Notes: generated by a model not told the origin, from the letters alone. Counted from the first letter of the stretch, positions 1-13,540 are shown. The stretch: 64,000 bases of DNA from JARRKC01 sp963723965 (GCA_963723965.1 CAVRSV010000002.1:62001-126000), one strand, 5' to 3'. Numbers and translations: made by a program.

Positions 1-487
1 CGATCCGGTTGCGGTGCAGATCATCGACGCGGCCGATGAACCGGCCTTCCTCCAAAGCGATATTGGTGACGGCCGCGTGATTGGGGGAGACTCCCTGCAG
101 TTGGGCCTGGCGGTAGGACTTGTCCCGGTACTTGACGGTGGGACTCTGAAAGGCGAACCCCTGGTAGCTGACGTCCTCGATCAGGCTCGCCTCGCGGCGG
201 ATGGCCTCCGCATCCTCCACCGTCAGAGGCTTGCGTTGCCACTCTTCGCGATCCCGCGGCCCCATGTGGGGACCCGTAGTCAGGTGGAACGCGTAGATGT
301 TGTGGGTGCCGTACTGTTCGACGAGGTTGATGATGCTGCTGCGCATCCCGGTCAGGATCGAGGAGATGACGATGACGGTCAGCACGCCGATGATGACCCC
401 GAGAACCGTCAGGAAGCTGCGCATTTTATGGGAGCGCAGCGTATCGAACCCCATCCGGATGTTTTCAACGTACTGATTGAGGTTCAT
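1..487 (-). CDS. ABC transporter permease, MacB/FtsX type (partial)
   Basis: The first 162 residues of a permease that runs off the left edge. The start ATG at 487-485 overlaps the TGA of the upstream gene by one base (TGATG), so the two are probably translationally coupled. After a short cytoplasmic N-terminus (MNLNQYVENIRMGFDTLRSH) a transmembrane segment follows (FLTVLGVIIGVLTVIVISSI), then the start of a periplasmic MacB_PCD-like domain. In this family two such permeases plus an ATPase export substrates or act on envelope components. The ATPase, if present, would lie to the left of the window. The substrate cannot be told. Confidence 0.85.
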   Translation of the reverse strand, partial: MNLNQYVENIRMGFDTLRSHKMRSFLTVLGVIIGVLTVIVISSILTGMRSSIINLVEQYGTHNIYAFHLTTGPHMGPRDREEWQRKPLTVEDAEAIRREASLIEDVSYQGFAFQSPTVKYRDKSYRQAQLQGVSPNHAAVTNIALEEGRFIGRVDDLHRNRI

Positions 488-1731
488 CACTCGTTTCTCA
501 ATGCTTCGATCGGGTCGAGCTTGGAGGCGGCAAAGGCCGGGTAAATTCCGAAAACGATGCCGATCCCGCCGGAGAAACCGATCGACAGGATGATATATCC
601 GAGGCTGATGGTCATCGTGAGAGGGGTCAGTGCCTGGATGACCTGCGCGGCAATAGTGGCGATGGCCAGCCCGATCAGCCCGCCCGCGGCAGCCACCAGA
701 AAGGCCTCGATGAGGAACTGGTTCAGGATATCGCGGCGTCGGGCCCCGAGCGATTTGCGGAGTCCGATCTCGAAGGTCCGCTCCGTCACGGAGACGAGCA
801 TGATGTTCATGACGACGATTCCGCCGACGAGGAGAGAGATGGCCGTGATGGGAATGATGACGGCCGCGATGCTCTGCACGAACTGATCGACGAAGGAATT
901 GATTTCCTCAGTTGAGATGATCCCGAAGGTATCCTCTTCGTTCGGCTTGAGCTTGTGGCGGATGCGCATGGCCGTCCGGACTTCCTGCAAAGCGGCGTCG
1001 AAGCGCGCCCGCGAGACGGCGTTTCCGCGAATGGTGATGGTGGAACGGCTGCCGTAAATCTTCTGGTACGAGGTGATGGGGATATAGAGCGTATTATCCA
1101 GGCTCTGGCCGAAGCTGGATCCCAGTTTCTCGAGCACGCCGATGACCTTGATCGGCTCGGCTCCCAGCTTGATTTCCTCACCGATCGCGTCCTGTCCCTG
1201 AAAGAACTTCTCGTAGACATCCCATCCGATCACCCCGACGAAGCGAGAGTGCCGGACTTCTTCACCCGTGAAGAAACGGCCTTCCGTGACTTCCTGGTTG
1301 CCCAGCAGAATGCGGTTCTCCGTCACCCCCTGGACGCTGGTGCTGTACTGTTCCAGGGAACCGCGGTAAAGAGTGCGGCTCGACGAGAGCTCGCCGGCGA
1401 CCACACTGCAGTCCGGGCAGTGCTGACGGACGAACTCGATGTCCGAGATGTGGATGTCCTTGTTGCGCCGGATCATCTCCTCCCACTCGTCCTGGCTGAC
1501 CTCTCCAATCCGGGCGAACTTCGCGAGGATGAACGAGTCGCTGCCGAGGGTCCGGGAAACCGTATCCATGACGTAGGTCTGTAGCCCTTCGATGCTCGCG
1601 CCGACGAGCATGACCGAGGCCACGCCGATGATGATCCCGAGCAGGGTCAGGAAGGTTCGGAGCTTGTGCGCGAAGATCGACTGCACGGCGATGACGGAAG
1701 CTTCCCAGAAGAAACCGAGACGAATTTTCAT
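487..1731 (-). CDS. ABC transporter permease, MacB/FtsX type
   Basis: A complete permease of 414 residues. It has an N-terminal membrane helix at about residues 22-45 (TFLTLLGIIIGVASVMLVG), a periplasmic domain of about 230 residues, and three C-terminal helices typical of FtsX (around SLLVGGIVVMNIMLVSVTER, then EAFLVAAAGGLIGLAIA, then the final helix). The motif ERTFEIGLRKSLGARRRDI is the usual cytoplasmic loop of this family. It lies directly upstream of, and overlaps by one base, a second permease of the same type, so the two probably form a heterodimer. No strong ribosome binding site is visible before the ATG. Confidence 0.88.
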   Translation of the reverse strand: MKIRLGFFWEASVIAVQSIFAHKLRTFLTLLGIIIGVASVMLVGASIEGLQTYVMDTVSRTLGSDSFILAKFARIGEVSQDEWEEMIRRNKDIHISDIEFVRQHCPDCSVVAGELSSSRTLYRGSLEQYSTSVQGVTENRILLGNQEVTEGRFFTGEEVRHSRFVGVIGWDVYEKFFQGQDAIGEEIKLGAEPIKVIGVLEKLGSSFGQSLDNTLYIPITSYQKIYGSRSTITIRGNAVSRARFDAALQEVRTAMRIRHKLKPNEEDTFGIISTEEINSFVDQFVQSIAAVIIPITAISLLVGGIVVMNIMLVSVTERTFEIGLRKSLGARRRDILNQFLIEAFLVAAAGGLIGLAIATIAAQVIQALTPLTMTISLGYIILSIGFSGGIGIVFGIYPAFAASKLDPIEALRNE

Positions 1732-1989
1732 GATCTAGATGAACCGCACTCTTCGGAACTCTCCATATGCGCCCACGGACCTAGTACGTGGGGTCCCGCC
1801 TCGTTGTTCAATCTCCGGACTCGCCAGGTCCCCGGCCCGCGTCTCGCCCCACCCCCGGGAGTCCGGCGGTGCGGAGCTGCGCGCTATGGACAGTCGCTCG
1901 GCGCAGCAACCATATCTATAACGATAGGACACCGCCCGTTATTTCAACGTCCATACCATTTTACGGAAAAACGGGAGGCTGGGCCGGAA

Positions 1990-4845
<2,856 letters not shown>

Positions 4846-4848
<3 letters not shown>

Positions 4849-4883
4849 GCGTGGAATATAGTGGAGCCACTGCCCGATTTCAA
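4846..4883 (-). promoter_or_regulatory. Sigma-70-like promoter for gcvP, apparently leaderless
   Basis: On the minus strand TTGAAA (4883-4878) is followed by exactly 17 bp and then TATATT (4860-4855). Six bases later comes the GTG start codon, so the expected transcription start is the first base of the codon. There is no Shine-Dalgarno-like sequence in between. This predicts a leaderless gcvP mRNA. It is inferred from consensus matching only. Confidence 0.55.
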
Positions 4884-4964
4884 CAGGCCGTCGCGGAACC
4901 GGCCGTCCCGCTCCAGCCGTCCCGGATGTCTTATAATCCCGGGAAGCGGAAGTCTCGTGCAACC

Positions 4965-5936
4965 ATGCACCGGAATGGAGTGAAGAGAACTGAAGTGAGG
5001 GACACCCTCTACCTGCTGGGGTTTCTGGTGGTGGCCGGTCTGTTGCTGATCATCGGCCGGCACCAGCTTCCCCCGTCCACCGTCCTCACGTGGACGCTGA
5101 CTTTCGGCGCGACGGCGGGTGTCGGAGTCCTGATCATTTCGCTCTACCGGGTCCAGCAGGAGCTCAAGCAGACTCGCTTCGAGCTGGCTCGCAAGGATGT
5201 GGAGTTGCAGATCGCCCGTGAGGTGCAGGCGGCCCTGTTCCCCAGGACGCTGCCCTCCAACCGCGGCCTGAGCATTTCGGCCATCTGCATCCCGGCCCAG
5301 GGAATCAGCGGAGACTACTACGACATCGTCGAGTGTCCCGACGGCCGCCTCGTCGTGGCCATTGCCGACATTAGCGGCAAGGGTCTCTCGGCGGCGATTC
5401 TGATGTCGAACATCCAGGCCCGATTCCGGGCTCTGATCGAGATGAACGATTCGTTGAGCGAGGTGTGCCGCCTGCTCAGCGACCATCTGAACGACTTTAC
5501 CGAGCCGGAGCGGTTCGCGACCCTGTTCGTGGCCCAGTGGCGCCCCGGCAGCAGCCGGCTCGAATACGTCAATGCCGGGCACCAGGTTCCCGTCGTGGTC
5601 GGCGGCCCCGACCCGGAACTGCGCCTGGGAGGGCCGCCGCTGGGACTGTTCCCCGGACAGAGCTTCAAATGCGGCACGGCGGAGCTGGCGGAGGGTGCCG
5701 TGATGGTGCTCTATTCGGATGGTATTACGGAGGCCACCGATTCGAGGGAAGAGGATTTCGGCACGGAGCGGCTCCAGTCGCTCATCGAACGGCATGCGGG
5801 CGACTCGGTCCGGGATCTCCAGCGGGCCGTTCTGGACAGTGTCAGTGACTGGACTCGCCGGGAGCCGCAGGACGACATGACCCTGGTCATCATCCGCGTG
5901 GATGACAAGGGGCGCTTGTCGGGGAGGGACGAGTGA
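4965..5936 (+). CDS. Membrane-anchored SpoIIE/RsbU-type serine phosphatase
   Basis: PP2C-family phosphatase that normally dephosphorylates anti-anti-sigma factors in partner-switching stress signalling. Residues about 11-30 and 36-60 form two membrane helices. A coiled linker follows (QQELKQTRFELARKDVELQ) with the family signature QIAREVQAALFPRTLP, then the catalytic domain with metal-binding acidic residues in SGDYYDIVE, IADISGKG, YSDGITEATD and DDMTLVI. Length is 323 residues from the ATG at 4965; a GTG at 4995 is an alternative start. It is divergent from gcvP. TATAAT lies at 4932-4937 without an obvious -35. No anti-sigma partner is visible in the window. Confidence 0.88.
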   Translation: MHRNGVKRTEVRDTLYLLGFLVVAGLLLIIGRHQLPPSTVLTWTLTFGATAGVGVLIISLYRVQQELKQTRFELARKDVELQIAREVQAALFPRTLPSNRGLSISAICIPAQGISGDYYDIVECPDGRLVVAIADISGKGLSAAILMSNIQARFRALIEMNDSLSEVCRLLSDHLNDFTEPERFATLFVAQWRPGSSRLEYVNAGHQVPVVVGGPDPELRLGGPPLGLFPGQSFKCGTAELAEGAVMVLYSDGITEATDSREEDFGTERLQSLIERHAGDSVRDLQRAVLDSVSDWTRREPQDDMTLVIIRVDDKGRLSGRDE

Positions 5937-6024
5937 ACCGTCGCCGTCGGAGGATTGTCGAAGTCGGCCGCAGGGGTGCCGAAGCTCCCGGCGTCGGGCC
6001 GCACCGCCTCCCGGAGGGAGATCG

Positions 6025-6492
6025 ATGAGGGTATCGGGACGCACCTTTTCCGAACACATTCAACTCTTGACGCCGCTGTTCGGTGTGATCGGCGCGGTCT
6101 GGGGACTGCGACTCGTCCTGGCCGCCGTCGGAGCTCCCAAGTGGCTTTTCGAGATCTTCAGCGTGGGCGTCTTCGTCCCCATCTGCGTGATCCTGGCCGC
6201 TCTGCTGATTCACGTCAAACGCTTCGGAGGCTATGCCAGCGTCGTGCTGTCCTCTGTCCTGCTCGTGCTCTGGGGGCAGCTCCTGATCGTGGGTGCCATC
6301 GTGGTCTCGGTCCTGGTGGAGGTCCAGAATGTCTACACGGCGCCCGAGTTCTCGATTCCCGGAGACTCCGGCCATGTCCGACACATTCTCGGACACCTGA
6401 CTTTCGGGGTTGGACTCGAGAGCCTCATCGGATCGCTGGTTGGCTGTCTGATTCTCTTCATGCTCCGCCGCGCCAAACCCCGGAAGAATTGA
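6025..6492 (+). CDS. Small integral membrane protein of unknown function
   Basis: 155 residues with about four hydrophobic segments (for example LLTPLFGVIGAVWGLRLVLAA, FVPICVILAALLIHV, VVLSSVLLVLWGQLLIVGA and a C-terminal SLIGSLVGCLILFMLRR). A clear Shine-Dalgarno sequence GGAGGGAG (6013-6020) precedes the ATG, which decides the start. The short C-terminus is basic (RRAKPRKN). It follows the phosphatase gene in the same direction after about 90 bp, so the two may be cotranscribed. I do not recognise the family. Confidence 0.7.
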   Translation: MRVSGRTFSEHIQLLTPLFGVIGAVWGLRLVLAAVGAPKWLFEIFSVGVFVPICVILAALLIHVKRFGGYASVVLSSVLLVLWGQLLIVGAIVVSVLVEVQNVYTAPEFSIPGDSGHVRHILGHLTFGVGLESLIGSLVGCLILFMLRRAKPRKN

Positions 6493-6681
6493 GATCTGAG
6501 ATTTGAGATTTGAGATCTGAGATTTGAGATTTACGATCTGGGGAATCGGGTGGTCTGAGGAGGGTTGTCCGGGGGTCCCGGCTCGCACACGGACTGACAC
6601 GGCCCGACACGGACGGACGGGTCGGGCGAAAAATGCCGGTTCGCCACCAAATCGTAAATTGTAAATCGTAAATCTCAAATC
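6491..6681. repeat. Two facing arrays of a GAGATTTGA-like short repeat
   Basis: Directly after the stop at 6492 lies an array of GAGATYTGA-like 9-mers (6491-6532). About 115 bp further on, at 6650-6681, lies an array in the opposite orientation (AAATCGTAAATTGTAAATCG, then AAATCTCAAATCT). The arms can pair, enclosing a GC-rich core. Read as protein, such arrays give strings such as NLKSQISNL, often mis-annotated as hypothetical proteins in several phyla. I treat this as intergenic repeat DNA. A degraded relative (GAGATATGAGATCC) lies near 54070. Confidence 0.7.
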
Positions 6682-6729
6682 TACCCTCGGTTGCCCGTTG
6701 GCCGGGGCGCGCATAGAATTCAGCCCGTC

Positions 6730-9700
6730 ATGTTCCGACGACTCACTGCCCTTCTGCTGCCGGTTTTCGTCTGCGCCATTGCCGCCGCTCAGCCCCGGGA
6801 CTGGGAGAACCCGGCGGTCTTCGAGCGGGGCCAGGTCGCGCCCCATGCCACGCTCATGTCTTTTCCCAGTGTGGAGGACGCCCGGACCCTGCCGCGCCTC
6901 GAGTCGTCCCGTTGCCTGCTCCTGAACGGGACCTGGAAGTTCCACTGGGCTCCGATCCCGGAAAGGTCGCCGGCCGATTTCTACCGGGCGGGCTTCGACG
7001 ACAGTCAGTGGGCGTCGATCCAGGTCCCGGGCGACTGGCAGATGCAGGGCTTCGGTTATCCCAAGTTCCGCAACGTCGCGCAGCCCTTCCGACCCGATCC
7101 GCCCCGGGTCCCCGCGGAGTTCAACCCCGTCGGCAGCTACCGCAGAACGATCCAGATTCCGGCGTCCTGGTTGGATGGACGGACATTCCTCCATTTCGAG
7201 GGCGTCAAGTCGGCCTCCTATGTCTGGGTCAACGGGCGCAACGTCGGCTACAACCAGGGCGGGATGGAGCCGGCCGAATACGACATCACGCCCTATCTGA
7301 AGCCGGGCGAAAACCTGATCGGCGTTCAGGTCTACCGCTTCTCCGACGGGACCTATCTGGAAGACCAGGACATGTGGCGGCTGTCGGGGATTTTCCGGGA
7401 CGTCTACCTGGTGAACCGTCCGCGCGTGTACGTGCAGGACTACTTCGTCACCACCGACCTCGATGCCTCCTACCGCGACGCGGATCTCCGGATCGAAGCA
7501 GATCTGGAGAACCTGGACAGTCGGGATCGCAGCGCCGTTCTGCGGGCCAGACTGTGGGACGGGAACCGGGTCGTGGCCACCCTCGATGAGCCGGCGGGTG
7601 TGGGATCCGTCTCCGCCGGGCGTGGCCGGACGGTGCGATTGTCCGAACGGATTGCAGGGCCCCGGAAATGGTCCGCGGAAAAGCCGAACCTCTATGGGCT
7701 GACGCTGGAACTGCTCGACGGAGATGGCCAGCTGCTGGAGGTTCTGGCGAGCCGGGTCGGCTTTCGCGAAGTGGAGATCCGGGACCAGCAGATCCTGCTC
7801 AATGGCGTGGCGATCAAGTTCAACGGGGTCAACAGCCACATGCAGCACCCCAAGACCGGCCGGACGGTGGACCTGGAGACCCTGCGGCGGGATCTGGTCC
7901 TGATGAAGCAGTACAACATCAATCTGGTGCGGACCTCCCACTATCCGCCGCCGCCGGAGTACCTGGAACTGGCCGACGAACTGGGCATGTACGTCGTCGA
8001 CGAGACGGGCGACGAGGCCCACGCGACGACCTCGCTGTCCGAGGATCCGGCCTGGCGGGCGGCTTACGTCGACCGGGGACGGAAAATGGTTCTGCGCGAC
8101 CGCAATCACCCCTGCATCCTGTTCTGGAGCGCGGGCAACGAGAGCGGTTCCGGCGACAACATCTGCGCCATCATCGCGGAAGGGAAGCGCCTCGACCCGA
8201 GCCGGCCGGGCTGGATGTACGGCGGCAACAACGACTACACCGGCGGTGACCCCAAGGCCTTCCATCCGACACGCTGTGAGGACATCGTCGGTCCCCGCTA
8301 TCCCACGCCGGAAGTGTTGGAGAACGTCGTGGCCCGCGTGGCCGCAGACGTGGATCCGCGGCCGTCGTTCATGGACGAGTACGTGGCGGTCACCGGCAAC
8401 GGGCTGGGAGGCCTCGACGAGTACTGGGATCTGATCTGGCGCTACCCGCGGCTGACCGGCGGCGCCATCTGGGACTGGATCAGTCCCGGAATCACCGAGC
8501 CCGTTCGCCTCAGTCCCGATGCCTCTCCACAGGCCAACGACGCGGCCCTGCTGGGACGCGCGCATCTCGTGGTCGGTCGTTTCGGGAGCGCCGTCGCGCT
8601 CAGCGGCCAGGACGATTTCGTCGAGGTCTACCGGGATCCGGCCCTCGATCTCACCCAGGCACCGCTGACGGTGGACTTCTGGGTCTTCCCCTATCGCTGG
8701 AACGGACACGGCTGGTTCGTGAACAAGGGCAGCGGGGCCTGGGGGCTCATCCAGAGCGACGAAGGCCATCTGGAGTTCTACGTCCAGAGCGGACGGCACG
8801 AGGGTTGCCGCCACAGCCCCGGTTCCGGCGGACTGGGTGGAGCACTGGCATCACCTCGCCGGGATCTATGACGGACGGGAACTCCGGCTTCTGGTGGACG
8901 AAGAAGCGGTGGCTGCCGCTCCCTGTTCGGGACCGATCGACCCGTCCGCCTTTCCCGTCGACATCGGCCGCAAGGCGGATGTGATCGGCCAGGAGCACGC
9001 CGGCTACCTCGTGCACGCCGCGCTCGACCGGGTCCGGATTTTTAATCATGTGCTGAATGAGGAAGAGCTGTCCAAGTCATCTCCAGAATTGAGGAAAAAG
9101 GCGCTTCTCTGGCTGGAGTTCGACCTCCTCAAAGAAGCCGGTGAGTTCTACTCGCTGGGGATCGGCGCCCGCAGCTACGGGCTGGTCTGGCCCGACCGGC
9201 GGCCGCAGCCCGAATTGTGGCAGTTGAAGAAGAGTCCCCAGCCGGTCAAGATCGAGGCGGTCGACGCCGACCGGGGCCGCCTGCGCGTCAGCAACCGCTT
9301 CGAGTTCACCGATCTCGGCGAACTCGACGCCGGCTGGAGTCTCCAGAAGGACGGAGAAATGGTCCAGCAGGGATCCCTGGTCCTGCAGTTGCGGCCCGGA
9401 GGGTCGCAGGATATCGCCCTGCCGATCGAGGCCCCGGCGGCGGGCGGCACGGCGGAGTACTGGCTGGAGGTCAGTTTCCGGCTCCGGGAGGACCGGCCCT
9501 GGGCGAAGGCCGGACACGAGGTCGCCTGGGAGCAGTTCCGGCTCTGGAAGGAACGTACGACGCCGGCCGCGGCCGCCGTGGCCGAGGGGCGGATGGACGT
9601 GGTCGAGACGGACTCCGCGATTACCGTTCGCGGCCGGGATTTCGTCTATGGCATCGAGCGCGCTTCGGGAACCCTTTCCTCGTTGAGCGTAGGGGGAGCG

Positions 9701-10432
9701 GAGCTTCTGCGCCGTGGCCCTCGCTTGAGTCTGTTTCGGGCACCCGTCGCCAACGAGTTCGAGCGATCCTGGGGGTCTCCGAACATGGGCGAGCAGTGGT
9801 TTCGCTTCGGCCTCGACGATCTGCGCACGCAGCTTCGCAGCGTCCAGGTCGAAAGGGCGGAAGAGACGGAAATCGTCGTTCGGGTGGAGCAGTCCAGCAC
9901 GACCCGCCATGCGGGCACGACCTTTCAGTCGACCTGGCGCTATCGCTTCGCGCCCGACGGCACGATCTCGATCGGATTGCGCGTCGAGCCGCAGGGTCCG
10001 ATGCCGGACTGGCTGGGCAAGGTCGGCATGGAACTCGAAGTCGACTCCTCGCTGGACCGGCTCGAGTGGTTCGGTCGGGGACCCTTCGAGACCTATCCCG
10101 ACCGTAAGTCGGGAGCCCGCGTCGGCGTCTACTCCGCGCGGGTCGCCGATCTGTTCGAGCCCTACCTGATCCCCCAGGATTACGGCAACCGGACCGACGT
10201 GCGCTGGGCCGTCCTGCGCGCGTCGGCCGGCCGGGGAATCCGAGTCTCGGGGGATGATCTGCTGAACATCAGCGCCCGGCCCTACACCACCGACAACCTC
10301 TACCGGGCGGAATATCCGTGGCAGCTTCGCAAAGGGCAGGGAATCACCCTGGACATCGATCATCGGGTGACCGGAGTGGGCTGCACGGCCATCAAGACCC
10401 TGCCGGCCTACCGGGTCCTGCCCCAGGTCTAG
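6730..10432 (+). CDS. Secreted GH2 beta-galactosidase with an inserted LamG-like domain (one frameshift)
   Basis: Hydrolyses beta-galactosides outside the cytoplasm. A signal peptide (MFRRLTALLLPVFVCAIAAAQ) sets the start. The order is sugar-binding domain, Ig-like domain, TIM barrel, LamG/concanavalin-like insert (about residues 615-780) and C-terminal beta-gal small-chain domain. The acid/base glutamate is E471 in SAGNESGSGDN, and the probable nucleophile is E550 in FMDEYVAVTGNG. The reading frame shifts by one in the LamG insert, at the GGG run 8802-8804; removing one G restores VAATAPVPADWVEHWHH and gives about 1233 residues. The frameshift is either an assembly error or a mutation that separates the small-chain domain. 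Confidence 0.87.
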
Positions 10433-10767
10433 GAGTTCGAGGTCTACCTGCGCCCGGAGTAGGACAAGCATCCCTGTTGGCCCGGGCGCCCCGGTCCGTC
10501 GCCGTCGGCAAACCCGAAGGCGTCGCCGCGATTGTGCCTTTCGCACGCCCCGCCGCAACTGTGCTGTCCGGGGGACTGCCTCGGATTGGGGGGATCCTGC
10601 CCCTGGACAAGCTGGAAGCTCGTCCTACTCGGCCCTGCCCCCTGCGAAGGTTGACCCACGTTGCTGCCGCCAGGACCCAGCTGGGCCGTCTCGTCCCAGC
10701 CTTGCTCGATGGCCTACAATGGACCTTGGCTTGAAGAATCTGGATCTACAAAGGACGAGGGGAGTAC
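10433..10767. other. Intergenic region with palindromic repeats
   Basis: No gene is seen. It holds two members of a hairpin family: an imperfect one starting near 10462 (GGACAAGCATCCCTG) and a better one at 10605-10625. The stretch between is GC-rich and repeat-like, resembling the sequence after 15967 and after 45123 (for example CCCCCTGGACAA and CTGGAAGCTCGTCCTAC). The ribosome binding site of the next gene (GAGGGGAG) closes it. Confidence 0.6.
10605..10625. repeat. Hairpin of the GGACAAGCT/AGCTTGTCC family
   Basis: GGACAAGCT, a short GGA loop, then AGCTCGTCC, followed by TAC. One mismatch in the stem. Same design as the hairpins at 16062, 45102 and 45218. Confidence 0.7.
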
Positions 10768-13126
10768 TTGAAGGCGAGCTGTATTCTTAGAACGGTCCTA
10801 CCGCTGATCCTCACATCAGCCCTGCTCGCGGCGCCGGTTTACGGCGCCCAGGTTGCGTGGCTACACAGCCTCGACGAGGCGATGGCAAGGGCGTCTCAGG
10901 AGGGAAAGTTCATCGTGCTCTCGGTGCAGACTGCCTGGTCCCCGGGCAGTCGCCTGCTCGACGAGTCGGTGTACAGCCGATCCCAGTTTCATCGCATTCT
11001 CGGAGACGCAGATCTTCATGAGGGTCGATGCCGATCGGGAGCCCGTAGGGGAACGGATGAGGCGGCGCTTCGATGTCCGGGTCTTCCCCACGATTCTGGT
11101 GCTCGATTCGGCGGGCCAGGAGATCGATCGCCTGAGGGGGGCCCCGACGGCCTCCGAACTCATTGCGATTCTGCAGATGGTTTTCGATACGCCTCTGCCG
11201 GCGCGCCAACTCCAGGAGAAGGCCAGGGAGAACCCCGACGATCCGAAGCTCCAGGCCGCTGCGGGGCGACGGGCTGCTGCCAGAGGCGATTTCAAGTCGG
11301 CCCAGCCCTTTCTGGCGCGGGCCCTCGAACTGGTGGATTCGAAGGAGGCCGAAGCGAGGGCTCGCCTGCTTTCCGACTTGGCCCAGGCCAGTTTCGAAAA
11401 CGACGATTTCGAGCAGACGGTGGGCGCGCTCGATCGTCTTTACGCGGTCGATGAATCTTCCCGGCGAATGGAATGGCTGCGATTGCTCTACGCCCGTTCC
11501 CTCATCGAGCTGAAACGTGACCGGGAAGCGTTCCCCGTGATTCGTGAGATGCTGGGCTCTTCGGACGAGTGGGTGCGGTCCGCGGCGTGGGATCTGTTCG
11601 GGGACCTTCCCAAAGAGCTGCGCAGGGGCATCGAGGAGCGGGAGAAACTCCGCAGGGAGTTGGCCAAAAGTCTGGAGAAGCAGAAGTTCGAGAGGGCGCG
11701 AAGCCAGGCCGAGGAGCTTCTCGCGGTCGACCCCAACGACGGCACGGTGCACGTCGAGCTGGCAGAGGCTCTGTTCGGGCTCCACGAAGCGATGCCGGCC
11801 GGCGACGCGGCGTGTTCTCTGCTGTCTCGGGCCCATGCGGAGTTGAGGCTGGGCCGCCGTCTCTCGCTCGACGACGCCGATACCTATTGGACCGCGTCCC
11901 GGTTGACCGTGGGATTCCATGGAGTCCGCGCGGAACCGGCGGACGCGAAGGCGCGCAAGGAATTCGAAAAGGCCCAGAAGGACCAGGCCAGGGGACGGTA
12001 TGGGAAAGCAGCCGAGCGATACCGGACGGTGCTGGAAGCGGCGCCCGGCTTCGGCAGGGCCTTTCTCGGACTGGGCGATTGTGCCTTGCTCGAGGGACGC
12101 GTGGAAGAGGCGCTCCGGTCGTATCTGAAGGCGGCTCAGGTGAGTCCGAACAACGCGGAGGCTTTCCGCCTGGCGGCCGACGCGGCGGGGAAGCTGGGGC
12201 GAGTGGACGAATCGTGGGATCTGTACCGCCAGTCTCTGCTGGCGGATCCCGACTACCCGATGACCTGGCTCGATCTCGAGACCTGGGGTGCTTCGAGTGG
12301 GGAAGGCTTCGAGCGGCATGCCTCGATCGTTCCGCCGCTTCTGCTGGTGCCGGACGAAACACAGGCGGCGTCTGTGTTGGCGTCGCTCCCCGCCAGGACG
12401 AGGCCGGTCTGGTCCGAATATCTGAGCTGTAAGCTTCAGTGGAGAAAGGACCACAGCCATGAGGCTCCCTGCTTCCTTCCCAGCGCCGACGAGGAGGTGA
12501 CTTGCCTGGGCAGGACAGCGGCGGGCTGGGATCGGCTCAAGGCGGACGACCGGACCCTGAGCGACGCGAATCTGGATTTTCTGAGGCAGCTGTGGATCGA
12601 CGGCCAGCTGGATTCCTTCGTCTACCTGGAGCTGTTCACACCCGAGTACCGGCCGGCCTTCGAGAAGTGGAAGCGGCAGAACCGAGAGAGGGCTCTCCGC
12701 TATCTGAAGGACTATGTCTTCGGCCAGGCCCAGGCGGTGGATCGGGAAGGCTACAATTCGTCGGCCCTTGCGGCGTTCAACCAGGGTGCGGAAGTCCAGG
12801 ATTCGAACCCCCAGACGGCACTGGATCTGTACCAGCAGGCCCTGCGTCAGGAGCCCTACATGCTGCCGGCTCTCAAGAACGCCTCCTACCTGTATCTGCA
12901 GCTGCAGCGGTACGACGACACGGTGGACTGCCTGCGCCGCTGGCGGGAGCTCGAACCCGATTCGAGCGAGGCCCTGCATCTGCTGGCCTTCGTCTTCATC
13001 GAGCACGGGGAATGCGCCGAGGCCCTCCCGCTGCTTGAAAAAGCCGCCCTGCTGGAAACGGATGCAACCGAGTTGGCGAAGATCGAAGAGAACATCCGCT
13101 ACTGTCAGTCGACGGTCGAACCGTAG
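10768..13126 (+). CDS. Secreted thioredoxin-fold/TPR protein without the redox CxxC (one frameshift)
   Basis: About 785 residues once one extra T in the TTT at 10987-10989 is removed; the text then reads SRSQFIAFSETQIFMRVDAD, matching the downstream paralogue. The start is TTG at 10768 behind GAGGGGAG, giving a signal peptide ending near APVYGAQ. A thioredoxin-like domain follows in which the paralogue's DWCPAC is replaced by AWSPGS, so no redox-active cysteines remain. The rest is TPR repeats (for example GKAAERYRTVLEAAPGFGRAFLGLG). It is a tandem paralogue of the gene at 13601. Possibly a scaffold rather than a reductase. The TAG stop is formed by the left edge of the hairpin repeat. Confidence 0.75.
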
Positions 13127-13540
13127 GGCAAGCATCCCTGCTTGCCCGGACGCCCCAGTCGCGGCCACCGGCACCACCGAATGCGTCACCCCGCCCATGC
13201 CCCCCGGCCAGCTCGCCCCGAACCCGGCCGGCACAACAAACTCGCCCCGAACCCGGCCGGCACCACCGTAGGGCAAGCATCCCTGCTTGCCCGGACGCCC
13301 CAGTCGCGGCCACCGGCACCACCGAATGCGTCACCCCGCCCACGCCCCCCGCAAGCTCGCCCCGAACCCGGCCGGCACCACCGTAGGGCAAGCATCCCTG
13401 CTTGCCCGGACGCCCCGGTCGCGGCCACCGGCACCACCGAATGCGTCACCCCGTCCATGCCCCCCGCCAGCTCGCCCCGAACCCGGCCAGCACCACAAAC
13501 TCGCCCCGAACCCGGCCGGCACCACCCCCTACAAAATGCT
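13126..13540. repeat. Tandem repeat, three units of about 115-145 bp, each headed by a hairpin
   Basis: Each unit starts with a palindrome (arms GGGCAAGC and GCTTGCCC, at 13126-13147, 13271-13292 and 13386-13407). It continues with the same GC-rich text (CGGACGCCCC, then GCGGCCACCGGCACCACCGA, then CTCGCCCCGAACCCGGCC). Unit lengths differ by the number of copies of an inner CTCGCCCCGAACCCGGCC block. There is an open frame through it that joins the next gene, but it encodes only low-complexity text and starts without a ribosome binding site, so I do not count it as coding. Confidence 0.85.

Noticed and set aside
5890..8814. A 974-codon minus-strand frame across the phosphatase, membrane protein and beta-galactosidase genes
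   Set aside because: It runs opposite well-supported genes and through the GAGATTTGA repeat arrays, where it reads NLKSQISNLKSQIS, a known sign of repeat DNA rather than protein.
13126..13540. CRISPR array
   Set aside because: Units of 115-145 bp are contiguous and repeated throughout; there are no unique spacers of constant length and no cas genes.
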